Positions 16,052-23,010 of a stretch of 61,110 nucleotides of DNA are shown piece by piece. The stretch covers positions 1-61,110 of the forward strand of contig CAOKLO010000014.1 of assembly GCA_948469375.1 (NCBI GenBank), written 5' to 3'. Each line of letters starts with the position of its first letter. The first letter of the stretch is position 1. A program made the translations under genes and the position numbers. The notes under the pieces were generated by a model. That model had not been told where the DNA came from. It saw nothing but the letters and a program-made list of their open reading frames with translations, and searched no databases. Source of the stretch: an uncultured bacterium. GTDB taxonomy: Bacteria > Bacillota > Clostridia > Oscillospirales > Oscillospiraceae.

Positions 16052-16226
16052 CCTTCATCGCTCTGTCGATTGCTTGATTGATAAATTTGTTGGTACTCAA
16101 TCCCTGTTTTTGTGCAAATTCCCTGATTACCTGTTTCCTGCCCTTGCGTACAAAAATTTCAATTCGGTCATAGGCTTTTTTATTATATCTGGCGGTTGCC
16201 TGCCTCTGAGCCTCGGTATATCCCAA
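16035..16226 (-). CDS. Ribbon-helix-helix (Arc-like) DNA-binding protein
   Basis: 63 aa starting at TTG 16226, supported by GGAGG 8 nt upstream. A basic N-terminus and a beta-strand DRIEIFVRKG are followed by two helices (KQVIREFAQKQG and STNKFINQAIDRAMKE), the Arc/MetJ ribbon-helix-helix pattern. Such proteins are common on phages and integrative elements. It probably regulates its own divergent upstream region, which contains the inverted repeat CCCGATAGT...ACTATCGGG (about 16288-16358). No partner toxin is visible. Confidence 0.75.
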   Translation of the reverse strand: MGYTEAQRQATARYNKKAYDRIEIFVRKGRKQVIREFAQKQGLSTNKFINQAIDRAMKEKGDA

Positions 16227-16341
16227 TTACAGCACCTCCAGTGAATTCATCAAAATTATATCTATACTTCCGTAAGTATTGTATAATCCCGATAGTATAT
16301 TTTTGTCGAATTTGTCAATTTATATACAGATAGAAGTGTGT

Positions 16342-16530
16342 TATACTATAACTATCGGGCAAGTAGCACAGTCTTGTCCGATTCATCCTATCGGACTGGG
16401 AAACCGTCTGCCGCGCAGCTGACCCTCTGCGGCAGACATAATACCTGCTCAGTTTTCGGTCTGTGCGGGCATTTTCTCTCCCGTCCATTTCCCCTCTTCC
16501 CGTTTTCCCCCGGTCCCCCGGGGGAAAACA
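16342..16530 (+). ncRNA. Candidate structured transcript upstream of the aro operon
   Basis: A TG-extended TATACT (16342-16347) is followed by hairpins GTCCGAT/ATCGGAC (about 16375-16395) and GTCTGCCGC/GCGGCAGAC (about 16406-16440), then a GC-rich 11-bp stem (16503-16513 with 16518-16528). No convincing reading frame or known RNA family was recognised in 16227-16545. It could be a small RNA or a decayed leader. Confidence 0.3.
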
Positions 16531-16545
16531 TTTTCATTTCCCCTC

Positions 16546-16574
16546 TTGACTTTTATACTTAAAAGTGTTAGAGT
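16546..16574 (+). promoter_or_regulatory. Promoter of the tyrosine leader-aroF-tyrA transcript
   Basis: TTGACT (16546-16551), 17-bp spacer and TAGAGT (16569-16574), about 30 nt before the leader peptide start. Confidence 0.65.
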
Positions 16575-16604
16575 ATCGAAGGCAAGAAAAAAGGAGGAGT
16601 GCGC

Positions 16605-16673
16605 ATGGACCGCCGGAGCTATGGGTATGGCTATTACCGCTATTGCGATAGCGGCCTTTTGTCATGCCCTTGA
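16605..16673 (+). CDS. Tyrosine-rich leader peptide
   Basis: A 22-codon frame with an excellent AAGGAGGAG site 5 nt upstream of ATG 16605 and TGA at 16671-16673. Five of codons 6-13 encode tyrosine (SYGYGYYRY). It lies directly ahead of a terminator and of DAHP synthase and prephenate dehydrogenase genes. This is the layout of an amino-acid attenuation leader: ribosomes stalling at Tyr codons would sense charged tRNA-Tyr. The product itself needs no function. Confidence 0.85.
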   Translation: MDRRSYGYGYYRYCDSGLLSCP

Positions 16674-16722
16674 GGGTCCCGCCGTTCTGCTTGGACGCGG
16701 CCGCCGAGGGCGGCCGCTTTTT
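16637..16722 (+). promoter_or_regulatory. Transcription attenuator (tyrosine)
   Basis: Segment 1 CCGCTAT (16637-16643, covering the last Tyr codon) pairs with segment 2 ATAGCGG (16648-16654). A strong terminator, GCGGCCGCC (16697-16705) with GGCGGCCGC (16709-16717) and five Ts, follows. Segment 2 continues as GCGGCC (16651-16656), which can instead pair with GGCCGC (16699-16704) inside the terminator's left arm. These are mutually exclusive pairings of the trp/phe attenuator kind. Confidence 0.8.
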
Positions 16723-16765
16723 GTATGTCTGAACCAAACCTATTACAAAAAGGAGCGAATACAAA

Positions 16766-17782
16766 ATGGTAGTCATTATGAAGCGGGAGTTCACCCCCGA
16801 ACAGCTGGAAACCGCCATCCACGCCATGGAGGCCGGCGGCGTGCGGGTCATGGTGTCCAAGGGCGCTGAAACCACCATTCTGGGCGCGGAGGGCGATGCG
16901 GGCGCGCTGAATCAGGAGCAGCTGTCCCAGCTGGACGGCGTGGAGCGGGTTATGCGGGTCAGCGAGCCCTATAAGAAGGCCAACCGCAAATACCACCCAG
17001 ACGACTCCGTCATCAATCTGGGCGGCGGCGTCACCATCGGCGGGAAAAAGCTGGCGGTCATCGCCGGGCCCTGCTCCGTGGAGAGCGAGGAGCAGATCCT
17101 TGAGGTGGCCAAATCGGTCCAGAAGTCCGGCGCAAACGCCCTGCGCGGGGGCGCCTACAAGCCCCGCACCTCCCCCTACGCCTTCCAAGGCAAGGGCGTG
17201 GAGGGGGTGCTGCTGTTGGACGAGGCCCGCAAGGCCACCGGCCTGCCCATCGTCTCCGAGCTGATGAGCGCCGACCAGCTCCCCCTGTTCGAGGAGGCGG
17301 TGGACGTCATCCAGATCGGCGCCCGAAATATGCAGAACTTCGACCTGCTGAAAAAGGTGGGCCGCGTCAACAAGCCCATCCTGCTCAAGCGCGGCCTGTC
17401 CTCCACCATTGAGGAGTGGCTGATGAGCGCCGAGTATATCATGGCCGGCGGCAATCCCAACGTTATCCTGTGCGAGCGCGGCATCCGCACCTTCGAGACC
17501 TACACCCGCAACACCCTGGACCTGTCCGCCGTGCTGGCGGTGAAACAGCAGAGCCACCTGCCTGTGGTGGTGGACCCCTCCCACGCCTGCGGCAAGGCCT
17601 GGATGGTGGAGCGCATGGCCATGGCGGCAGTGGCCGCCGGGGCGGACGGCCTCATCATCGAGGTGCATAACGATCCCGCCCACGCCCTGTGCGACGGGGC
17701 CCAGTCCGTCACCCCGGAGCAGTTCGGCGGTATCATGGGCAAGCTGAAGGCCGTGGCCGCCTGTGTGGGCCGGGAGCTGTAA
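16766..17782 (+). CDS. aroF: DAHP synthase, type I beta with N-terminal regulatory domain
   Basis: 338 aa. It condenses phosphoenolpyruvate and erythrose 4-phosphate in the first step of the shikimate pathway. An N-terminal ferredoxin-like domain (about 1-70), which carries Tyr/Phe feedback inhibition in Thermotoga-type enzymes, precedes the barrel. Catalytic barrel motifs include IAGPCSVES (about 95-103), GGAYKPRTSPYAFQG, ILLKRGLSSTIEEW, RGIRTFE and VVVDPSHACG. ATG 16766 follows AAGGAG. It is 21 nt upstream of tyrA. Expression should depend on the tyrosine attenuator just upstream. Confidence 0.95.
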   Translation: MVVIMKREFTPEQLETAIHAMEAGGVRVMVSKGAETTILGAEGDAGALNQEQLSQLDGVERVMRVSEPYKKANRKYHPDDSVINLGGGVTIGGKKLAVIAGPCSVESEEQILEVAKSVQKSGANALRGGAYKPRTSPYAFQGKGVEGVLLLDEARKATGLPIVSELMSADQLPLFEEAVDVIQIGARNMQNFDLLKKVGRVNKPILLKRGLSSTIEEWLMSAEYIMAGGNPNVILCERGIRTFETYTRNTLDLSAVLAVKQQSHLPVVVDPSHACGKAWMVERMAMAAVAAGADGLIIEVHNDPAHALCDGAQSVTPEQFGGIMGKLKAVAACVGREL

Positions 17783-17803
17783 CAAAAGAGAGGAGCGCTT
17801 TTC

Positions 17804-18682
17804 ATGGAGCAAAAGCGTATTTTAGTGGTGGGCCTGGGGCTCATCGGCGCGTCCCTGTCCATGGCCCTCCAGGGCTTCGAGGATTACGAGGTGGTGGGGG
17901 CGGTGCGCTCCCAGTCCACCTATGATAAGGCCGTGGCCAAGCACGCGGCGGACCGGGTCACCTTTGACCACGCCGCCGAGCTGCCGGGAGCGGATGTGGT
18001 CATCCTGTGCCAGGACCCTGCGGGCATCATCGGCTTCCTCCAGGAGCACAGGGACCGCTTCAAGCCCGGGTGCCTTATCTGGGACGTGTGCGGCGTGAAA
18101 ACCGCCGTCATGGAGGCGGCAAGGTGTCTGCCCGAAGGAGTGGACTTCATCGGCTGCCACCCCATGGCGGGCAAGGAGGTGTCCGGCATCGACAATGCCG
18201 AGGGCACGCTGTTCCGCAACACCCACTTTATCGTCACCCCCGGCCCCAAGGCCACAAAGGAACATCTGGACCTGCTCCACCGTATGGCGGATTACTGCCA
18301 GTTCGGCGACGTGATTGAGACCACTCCCCAGCGCCACGACGAAATGATCGCCTACACCAGCCAGATGATGCACGTCATCGCCGTGTCGGTGTGCGATAAC
18401 GAGGAGCTGTTCTCCTGCACGGGCTTTGAGGGCGGCTCCTTCCGGGACTGCACCCGGGTGGCCGCCCTTGACCCGGCCATGTGGACCCAGCTGTTCACCC
18501 TCAACGCCCCGGCCCTGACCAAGATGGTGGCCGAGCTGGAGGAGCGGATTCACCAGTACCGGGTGGCCATCGAGAACAACGACCGGGAGACGCTGAACGC
18601 CATGCTGGCCCACGCGTCGGACCGGAAAAGGCAGATTAATCTGGAGCGGGCCCGGGGCGACGACGTCCACTCCAAATTCTGA
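17804..18682 (+). CDS. tyrA: Prephenate dehydrogenase
   Basis: 292 aa. It oxidatively decarboxylates prephenate to 4-hydroxyphenylpyruvate, the committed step to tyrosine. An N-terminal Rossmann fold (ILVVGLGLIGASLSMAL, 6-22) and the prephenate-binding region with FIGCHPMAGKEVSG and YTSQMMHVIAVSV are seen. No ACT domain, so feedback control is likely carried by the DAHP synthase and the attenuator. AGAGGAG precedes ATG 17804. It is the second gene of a two-gene tyrosine operon. Confidence 0.95.
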   Translation: MEQKRILVVGLGLIGASLSMALQGFEDYEVVGAVRSQSTYDKAVAKHAADRVTFDHAAELPGADVVILCQDPAGIIGFLQEHRDRFKPGCLIWDVCGVKTAVMEAARCLPEGVDFIGCHPMAGKEVSGIDNAEGTLFRNTHFIVTPGPKATKEHLDLLHRMADYCQFGDVIETTPQRHDEMIAYTSQMMHVIAVSVCDNEELFSCTGFEGGSFRDCTRVAALDPAMWTQLFTLNAPALTKMVAELEERIHQYRVAIENNDRETLNAMLAHASDRKRQINLERARGDDVHSKF

Positions 18683-18756
18683 GTCCCTTGTCGCTTTAAG
18701 TGTTGTTGGGCAGAACAGTGAATAATCAGCAAATCCCCTGTATAAATATACCGCAT

Positions 18757-18784
18757 GTCAGCCCTTGCAGTTGCAAGGGCTGAC
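18757..18784 (+). terminator. Terminator after tyrA
   Basis: A 13-bp inverted repeat (18757-18769 with 18772-18784) followed by ACTCACATTTTATT. It ends the aroF-tyrA unit. Confidence 0.75.
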
Positions 18785-18853
18785 ACTCACATTTTATTAA
18801 AATAGGCAACAAAATATTGTATGATGAAAATGATGTTGAAGGGAGAGCGTATT

Positions 18854-19055
18854 ATGAACTCCCAAAATAGGTTGATAAGCATCGTTTATATTATTATTAT
18901 GGGTATCTTAACTATCTTGCTGTGCCTTGTTGTTGCAGATGGCCAGTTTGGGCTAAATCCACCTCCAGCAGGAAGGCCATATGGGGATTATTGTGTATTG
19001 GACCACTCAAAGTACGGTATATCTGATTGCAAATATCATTTTTTATGTCATTTGA
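18854..19055 (+). pseudogene. Small AT-rich membrane protein, probably frameshifted
   Basis: A frame starting at 18854 (GGGAGAG upstream) encodes a strong transmembrane segment (ISIVYIIIMGILTILLCLVV) and then turns polar. A second hydrophobic stretch (MGIIVYWTTQSTVYLIANII) continues in another frame from 18981 to TGA 19053-19055. Together they look like one two-helix protein split by a frameshift near 18960-18980. Base composition is far more AT-rich than its neighbours, suggesting acquired DNA. Identity unknown. Confidence 0.35.
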
Positions 19056-19212
19056 AAGCGAAAAGAACATAATAATTAAAATTATTATAGGAATGACAGC
19101 AGCCTTCCGTCATCCCTATATATAATACTTGGGCTGTCACAGTATGGATATACACTATTTTGAATAAGAAGGCAGTAGCAATACGAAGTTGATAAGGGAT
19201 ACTTCTGAAAAA

Positions 19213-19250
19213 TTGACACGGGCCGCCTCCAGTGCTACACTGGAGGCGGC
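19213..19250 (+). promoter_or_regulatory. NUDIX promoter overlapping a palindrome
   Basis: TTGACA (19213-19218), 17-bp spacer and TACACT (19236-19241). A perfect 13-bp inverted repeat, GCCGCCTCCAGTG-CTA-CACTGGAGGCGGC (19222-19250), is centred on the -10 element. It could be a repressor operator or a 5'-UTR hairpin. Confidence 0.55.
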
Positions 19251-19291
19251 GCAGCTTGCGAGGCAAAATTTTCAGCTGCGGGGAGGCTGTT

Positions 19292-19762
19292 ATGGGCTAT
19301 ATCATGGACCTGCGGGCCTACGTGGGCCATCGCCCGCTCATTCAGGTAGGGGCCAGCGTCATCCTGGAAGACAAACAGGGGCGCATCCTTTTGCAATTGC
19401 GCACTGACAACCGCCAATGGAGCTTTTCCGCAGCGGGCTCCATGGAACCTGGAGAAGCGCCGGAGGCAACCGCCCGCCGGGAGCTGCTGGAGGAGACCGG
19501 CCTTACCGCCCTCACCCTGGAGCTGTACGGCGTATACGCCGGACCGGAGGAGCACCACATCTACCCCAATGGCGACGAGGTGTACAACGTGGAGTTCGCC
19601 TACACCAGCCGGGATTGGTCTGGCGAGATGAAGTGCCAGGAGGGCGAGGTAGAGGGCCTGCGCTTCTTCGCCTTGGATCAGCTTCCCGAGACCTTGTCCG
19701 GTCAGACCAGGCGGCGGCTGGCGGAATGGCGCCGGTACAAGGAGACCTTAGAGAAATCTTAA
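19292..19762 (+). CDS. NUDIX hydrolase
   Basis: 156 aa from ATG 19292 (GGGGAGG upstream). The Nudix box is clear: GSMEPGEAPEATARRELLEETGL, about residues 50-72 (GX5EX7REUXEEXGU with E/R/EE conserved), so it should be a Mg-dependent hydrolase of a nucleoside-diphosphate-linked compound. The aromatic N-terminal part and the GDEVYNVEFAY loop match the general NUDIX/ADP-ribose-pyrophosphatase-like group, but the substrate cannot be told. Single gene with its own promoter. Confidence 0.9.
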   Translation: MGYIMDLRAYVGHRPLIQVGASVILEDKQGRILLQLRTDNRQWSFSAAGSMEPGEAPEATARRELLEETGLTALTLELYGVYAGPEEHHIYPNGDEVYNVEFAYTSRDWSGEMKCQEGEVEGLRFFALDQLPETLSGQTRRRLAEWRRYKETLEKS

Positions 19763-19823
19763 ATTGACGACGGACCTCTCTAATGGTAAACTGAGGAAAA
19801 CTACAGTGGAGAGGTCTGTTTTT

Positions 19824-20987
19824 ATGGACAAAAAAATGTTCCGCAGTCTCATTCTACTCATCACCTACGCCATCGTTCTGGTGGCCGTCATCGTCAAGCT
19901 GGACGCGGTCACCGGCTGGCTGGGCGGGGTCTTAGGCGCCTTCCAGCCCCTCATCATCGGCGGAGTCATCGCCTTTATCCTCAACCGGCCCTGCAATTTC
20001 TTCGCCCGGCTGTATGACAAGGCCCTGCCGGAAAAGGGGAGGGGCGCGGCCCGGCCTCTGGCGGTGGTGACGGTATATCTCATCGTCGTGGCCTTGATTA
20101 CCGTGCTCGTCTCCATGGTGGTGCCCGAGCTGACCCATAGCCTGGAGATGTTTATCGGCAACCTGAGCATCTATGCCGCCAACTTCCAGGAGCTGTTCGA
20201 CTGGCTGGCAGCCAAGCTGGACCTGGAACAGCTGGCAAACCTGGACCTGTCCACCGGCATCAGCGACTCGCTGAAGACCCTGCTCACCGGAGCGCTGGAC
20301 ACCCTGACCAACACCCTGCCCCACCTCATCACCATGACCGGCGTGGTGGTGTCCGGAGTGGTCACCGGAGTGATCTCCCTGGTGTTCTCCATCTATATGC
20401 TGTCCGGTGCGCCCCGGCTTCTGGAGCAGTGCCGCCGTCTGGTGCGGGCCTACCTGCCGGAAACGGCCGCCCGCCATGTGCTCACCGTGGCCCGGCTCAC
20501 CGCGGATACCTTCTCCAAATATGTCAGCGGCCAGATGGTGGAGGCCTGCATCCTGGGAAGCCTGTGCTTCCTTGGCATGTGTGTGTTCCGGTTCGACTAC
20601 GCCCCCCTGATCTCGGTGGCGGTGGGCGTGTTCGCCCTGATCCCCATCGCGGGGGCCTACCTGGGAGCGGTGCTGGCCGTGCTGCTGCTGGTGATGATCG
20701 ACCCGTGGGAGGCGGTGTGGTTCCTGGTGTTCCTGGTTGCCCTCCAGCAGTTTGAGGGCAACATCATTTACCCCAGAGTGGTGGGCACCTCCATGGGTCT
20801 GCCCGGCATCTGGGTGCTGGCGGCGGTGACCGTGGGCGGCTCCCTGTTCCAGCTGGTGGGCATGGTGGTCAGTGTGCCGCTGGCCGCCGTGGCATACACC
20901 CTGCTTAAGCAGGACCTGCGCGCCCGCACTTCCGCGCAAGCCCCACCGCCGGAGGAGGCTTCGGAGGAAACGCCGCCTCAAGCCTGA
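19824..20987 (+). CDS. AI-2E family transporter (PerM-like)
   Basis: 387 aa from ATG 19824 with GGAGAGG upstream. About eight hydrophobic segments in the family pattern: N-terminal pair (LILLITYAIVLVAVIV, LIIGGVIAFILNRP), a soluble stretch (about 110-190), and a C-terminal helical bundle with LISVAVGVFALIPIAGAYLGA and QQFEGNIIYPRVVG. The family includes the AI-2 exporter TqsA and Na/H antiporters, so the substrate is uncertain. The tail (residues about 370-387) is Pro/Glu/Ala rich. An inverted repeat GACCTCTC/GAGAGGTC (19773-19816) covers its promoter and ribosome binding site. Confidence 0.9.
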   Translation: MDKKMFRSLILLITYAIVLVAVIVKLDAVTGWLGGVLGAFQPLIIGGVIAFILNRPCNFFARLYDKALPEKGRGAARPLAVVTVYLIVVALITVLVSMVVPELTHSLEMFIGNLSIYAANFQELFDWLAAKLDLEQLANLDLSTGISDSLKTLLTGALDTLTNTLPHLITMTGVVVSGVVTGVISLVFSIYMLSGAPRLLEQCRRLVRAYLPETAARHVLTVARLTADTFSKYVSGQMVEACILGSLCFLGMCVFRFDYAPLISVAVGVFALIPIAGAYLGAVLAVLLLVMIDPWEAVWFLVFLVALQQFEGNIIYPRVVGTSMGLPGIWVLAAVTVGGSLFQLVGMVVSVPLAAVAYTLLKQDLRARTSAQAPPPEEASEETPPQA

Positions 20988-21023
20988 TTTTCACTCATAT
21001 TCCTGGGACAAACCCCATATGAT

Positions 21024-21051
21024 GGACCATCTAAGGTAAGGGAGATGGTCC
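21024..21051 (+). promoter_or_regulatory. Hairpin at the yabP ribosome binding site
   Basis: GGACCATCT (21024-21032) pairs with AGATGGTCC (21043-21051), leaving the AAGGGAG Shine-Dalgarno mainly in the loop and ending 1 nt before the start codon. It may modulate yabP translation. Confidence 0.4.
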
Positions 21052-21052
21052 T

Positions 21053-21334
21053 ATGACATACGAAGGCGGGCTGTCCGCCCCCCACCACGTGGTGATCGAG
21101 GAGCGGAAAAGCCTCACCGTGTCCGGCGTGGAGGACGTGGAGCGTTTTGACGAGAATACCATTGTGCTGTCCACCTCCAAGGGCGTCATGGTGGTAACCG
21201 GGGAGAACCTGCACATTGAAAAGCTGTCCCTGGACGGCGGAGATCTGAAGGTGGAGGGGGACGTGGACGCCGTCACCTATGAAGACAATGGCGGCGGAAG
21301 CCGGGGCGGCTTCCTCTCCCGGCTGCTGCGCTGA
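21053..21334 (+). CDS. yabP: Sporulation protein YabP
   Basis: 93 aa YabP/YqfC-family protein: HHVVIEERKSLTVSGVEDVERFDENTIVLST is the conserved core, followed by GVMVVTGENLHIEKLSLDGGDLKVEG. In Bacillus yabP is a mother-cell sporulation gene next to yabQ, divIC and yabR, the same order as here. It marks the organism as an endospore former. ATG 21053 has GGGAG upstream. Confidence 0.93.
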   Translation: MTYEGGLSAPHHVVIEERKSLTVSGVEDVERFDENTIVLSTSKGVMVVTGENLHIEKLSLDGGDLKVEGDVDAVTYEDNGGGSRGGFLSRLLR

Positions 21335-21337
21335 TCC

Positions 21338-22009
21338 ATGTCCCCCGACGTTCTGAACCAGGCGGCCATCTTCGCCCAGGCGTTCCTGATGGGCGCGCTG
21401 CTGGGCCTGGTCTACGATGGAATGCGCACCCTGCGCCGGAGCTTACAACTGCCCGGCCTGGCCTTCCTGCTGGACCTGCTGTTCTGGCTTGCGGCCACGG
21501 CGGGGCTGTTTGCCCTCACCCTGCTGCGGGACGACGGCCAGGTGCGTATCTACCACATGGCCGCCGTGACTCTGGGGGGCGGCGCCTATTTTCTCACCCT
21601 CAGCGGCCTGATTCTGCCCGTGCTGCTGTGGATTGCCGGTAAAATTCGAGCTCTTTTCCGTCTGCTCACCGCTCCGGCCCGGCGGGCCGGGAGGGCCGGG
21701 AAAAATTTTTTGAAAAATCAAAAAAAACACTTCCAAAATTGGCTGTCCTGGTATAAAATAAATATACTATACCGTTTCGCCCGAAACGGGGAGGAAGGAG
21801 CGGTGAACAATGAAGCTGAAGCGGGCCGGCATGGCTACAAAGCTGCTGGTGCTGGTACTGCTGGCCGCCGTGTCCGTCGCTCTGCTGTCCACCCAGGCAA
21901 AACTGAGCGACGCTCAGGCCGACCGGGAGGCGCTGAGCCGTCAGGTCCAGGAGCAGCAAGAGGCAAACGCCGCGCTCCAGGACGGCATCGACCACGGCGC
22001 AGACCCTGA
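21338..22009 (+). CDS. yabQ: Spore cortex protein YabQ
   Basis: 223 aa as read. The first about 115 residues have the YabQ layout, with four hydrophobic segments and LVYDGMRTLRR after the first helix; in Bacillus, YabQ is a membrane protein needed for cortex formation. The frame does not stop where expected. After a basic stretch encoded by an A/T-rich run (about 21700-21745) it continues 200 nt into divIC, giving an Arg/Gly/Ala-rich tail that looks like out-of-frame translation. Either a frameshift at the A-run or genuine overprinting explains this. It starts 3 nt after yabP. Confidence 0.82.
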   Translation: MSPDVLNQAAIFAQAFLMGALLGLVYDGMRTLRRSLQLPGLAFLLDLLFWLAATAGLFALTLLRDDGQVRIYHMAAVTLGGGAYFLTLSGLILPVLLWIAGKIRALFRLLTAPARRAGRAGKNFLKNQKKHFQNWLSWYKINILYRFARNGEEGAVNNEAEAGRHGYKAAGAGTAGRRVRRSAVHPGKTERRSGRPGGAEPSGPGAARGKRRAPGRHRPRRRP

Positions 22010-22088
22010 GTACCTGGCCGACATCGCGCGCAGCCGTTTGGGGCTGGTGGAGCCGGGGGAGATCGAGTTCGTGGACTCCTCCAAATAG
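21810..22088 (+). CDS. divIC: Septum formation initiator (FtsB/DivIC family)
   Basis: 92 aa with a short cytoplasmic start, one transmembrane helix (about 12-27), a coiled coil (about 29-58, LSDAQADREALSRQVQEQQE) and the conserved end PEYLADIARSRLGLVEPGEIEF. It is part of the FtsL-DivIC-DivIB division complex. Order yabP-yabQ-divIC-S1 protein matches Bacillus. GAAGGAGCGG precedes ATG 21810. The upstream yabQ frame overlaps its first two-thirds. Confidence 0.93.
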   Translation: MKLKRAGMATKLLVLVLLAAVSVALLSTQAKLSDAQADREALSRQVQEQQEANAALQDGIDHGADPEYLADIARSRLGLVEPGEIEFVDSSK

Positions 22089-22213
22089 AAGCGCGAGGAT
22101 AGGCGCATTGGGGAGCTTGGACTGGAGCGAAAGCGGCTGAGCGCTTTGGCCGCTTCGGAGCGTGACAGGTTCTGCAAAAATCCAATACACATTGAGAGGG
22201 AAAAAAGAGATTT

Positions 22214-22708
22214 ATGGGCATTGAAGTTGGTTCTATTTTGGACGGTAAGGTGACGGGGATCACCAAATTCGGCGCGTTTGTATCGCTGCCCGGCAACCGT
22301 TCCGGGCTGGTACATATCTCAGAGATCGCGTATTCCTATGTCAACGACGTCCACGACCTGCTGGCAGAGGGCCAGGAGGTCAAGGTAAAGGTCATCGGCA
22401 TCGACGTGAACAACCGCATCAACCTGTCCATCAAGCAGGCGCTGCCCCCCCCGCCCCGGCCCGAACGCCGGTCCGGCCCCCGCCCCGGCGGGTCCGGCGA
22501 CCGTCCCCGGCCCGAGGGTGACCGCAGGCCCCAGGGAGGCGGCCGCCGCCCCAGCCCCGGCCGTACCTTTACACCTGAGCCCGCTCAGCCCAGAGGTCCC
22601 GCCAGCTTTGAGGATCAGCTCAAGCAGTTCATGGCCAGCTCCGACAGCAAGCTGTCCGAGCTCCACATGAACGAAAAGCGGGGCAGCCGCAGAGGCGGGA
22701 GAAAATAG
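22214..22708 (+). CDS. S1 RNA-binding domain protein (YabR-like)
   Basis: 164 aa. One S1 domain fills residues 1-75 (GSILDGKVTGITKFGAFVSL, GLVHISEIAYSYVNDVHDLL, VKVKVIGIDVNNRINLSIKQ). A Pro/Arg/Gly-rich, probably disordered middle (75-130) and a charged C-terminus (SKLSELHMNEKRGSRRGGRK) follow. This is the YabR/GSP13 type found next to divIC in Firmicutes. It probably binds RNA or ribosomes. GAGAGGG precedes ATG 22214. Confidence 0.92.
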   Translation: MGIEVGSILDGKVTGITKFGAFVSLPGNRSGLVHISEIAYSYVNDVHDLLAEGQEVKVKVIGIDVNNRINLSIKQALPPPPRPERRSGPRPGGSGDRPRPEGDRRPQGGGRRPSPGRTFTPEPAQPRGPASFEDQLKQFMASSDSKLSELHMNEKRGSRRGGRK

Positions 22709-22716
22709 GCCCAATC

Positions 22717-22746
22717 AAAGGGGGACGCCACCGCGTCCCCCTTTTT
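22717..22746 (+). terminator. Terminator after the S1-domain gene
   Basis: AAAGGGGGACGC (22717-22728) pairs with its complement (22733-22744) around CACC, followed by TT. It closes the yabP-S1 operon. Confidence 0.9.
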
Positions 22747-22757
22747 GCAGGCGTTGT

Positions 22758-22880
22758 CACGCTGCGAAGCGGTCAGGCGCTTGGTCGCTTCCCTTTCGTC
22801 TCAGGCAAAGCTCCCTCGCTGACCGCTTCTCCGCGCTTCCGCATAAAAAGCGGCTCTTTTCCGCAAACGGGAAAAGAGCC
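22758..22880. other. Structured intergenic stretch without a gene
   Basis: An inverted repeat GAAGCGGTCAG/CTGACCGCTTC (near 22761 and 22819) and a second 11-bp hairpin GGCTCTTTTCC/GGAAAAGAGCC (22852-22862 with 22870-22880) fill most of the gap before the amidohydrolase. No reading frame is convincing. Confidence 0.4.
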
Positions 22881-23010
22881 CAATGGTCTATTTGCGCGGG
22901 AGAATGGAATGACCGCATGGGACAGCCCCATGCCGCGGCTTGTGCCGCATTCACAGCATACCACACCGGCAGTCAAAAGCCTGTCGAACCCTGACACAGG
23001 AGGAACCGCC

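Noticed and set aside
14821-16060. Prophage
   Set aside because: Only a holin-like gene, an amidase and a ribbon-helix-helix gene are present; no integrase, terminase, capsid or tail genes.
16338-16562. 74-codon frame before the aro operon
   Set aside because: No ribosome binding site, no family resemblance, and it crosses strong hairpins and the promoter; the structured-RNA explanation is preferred.
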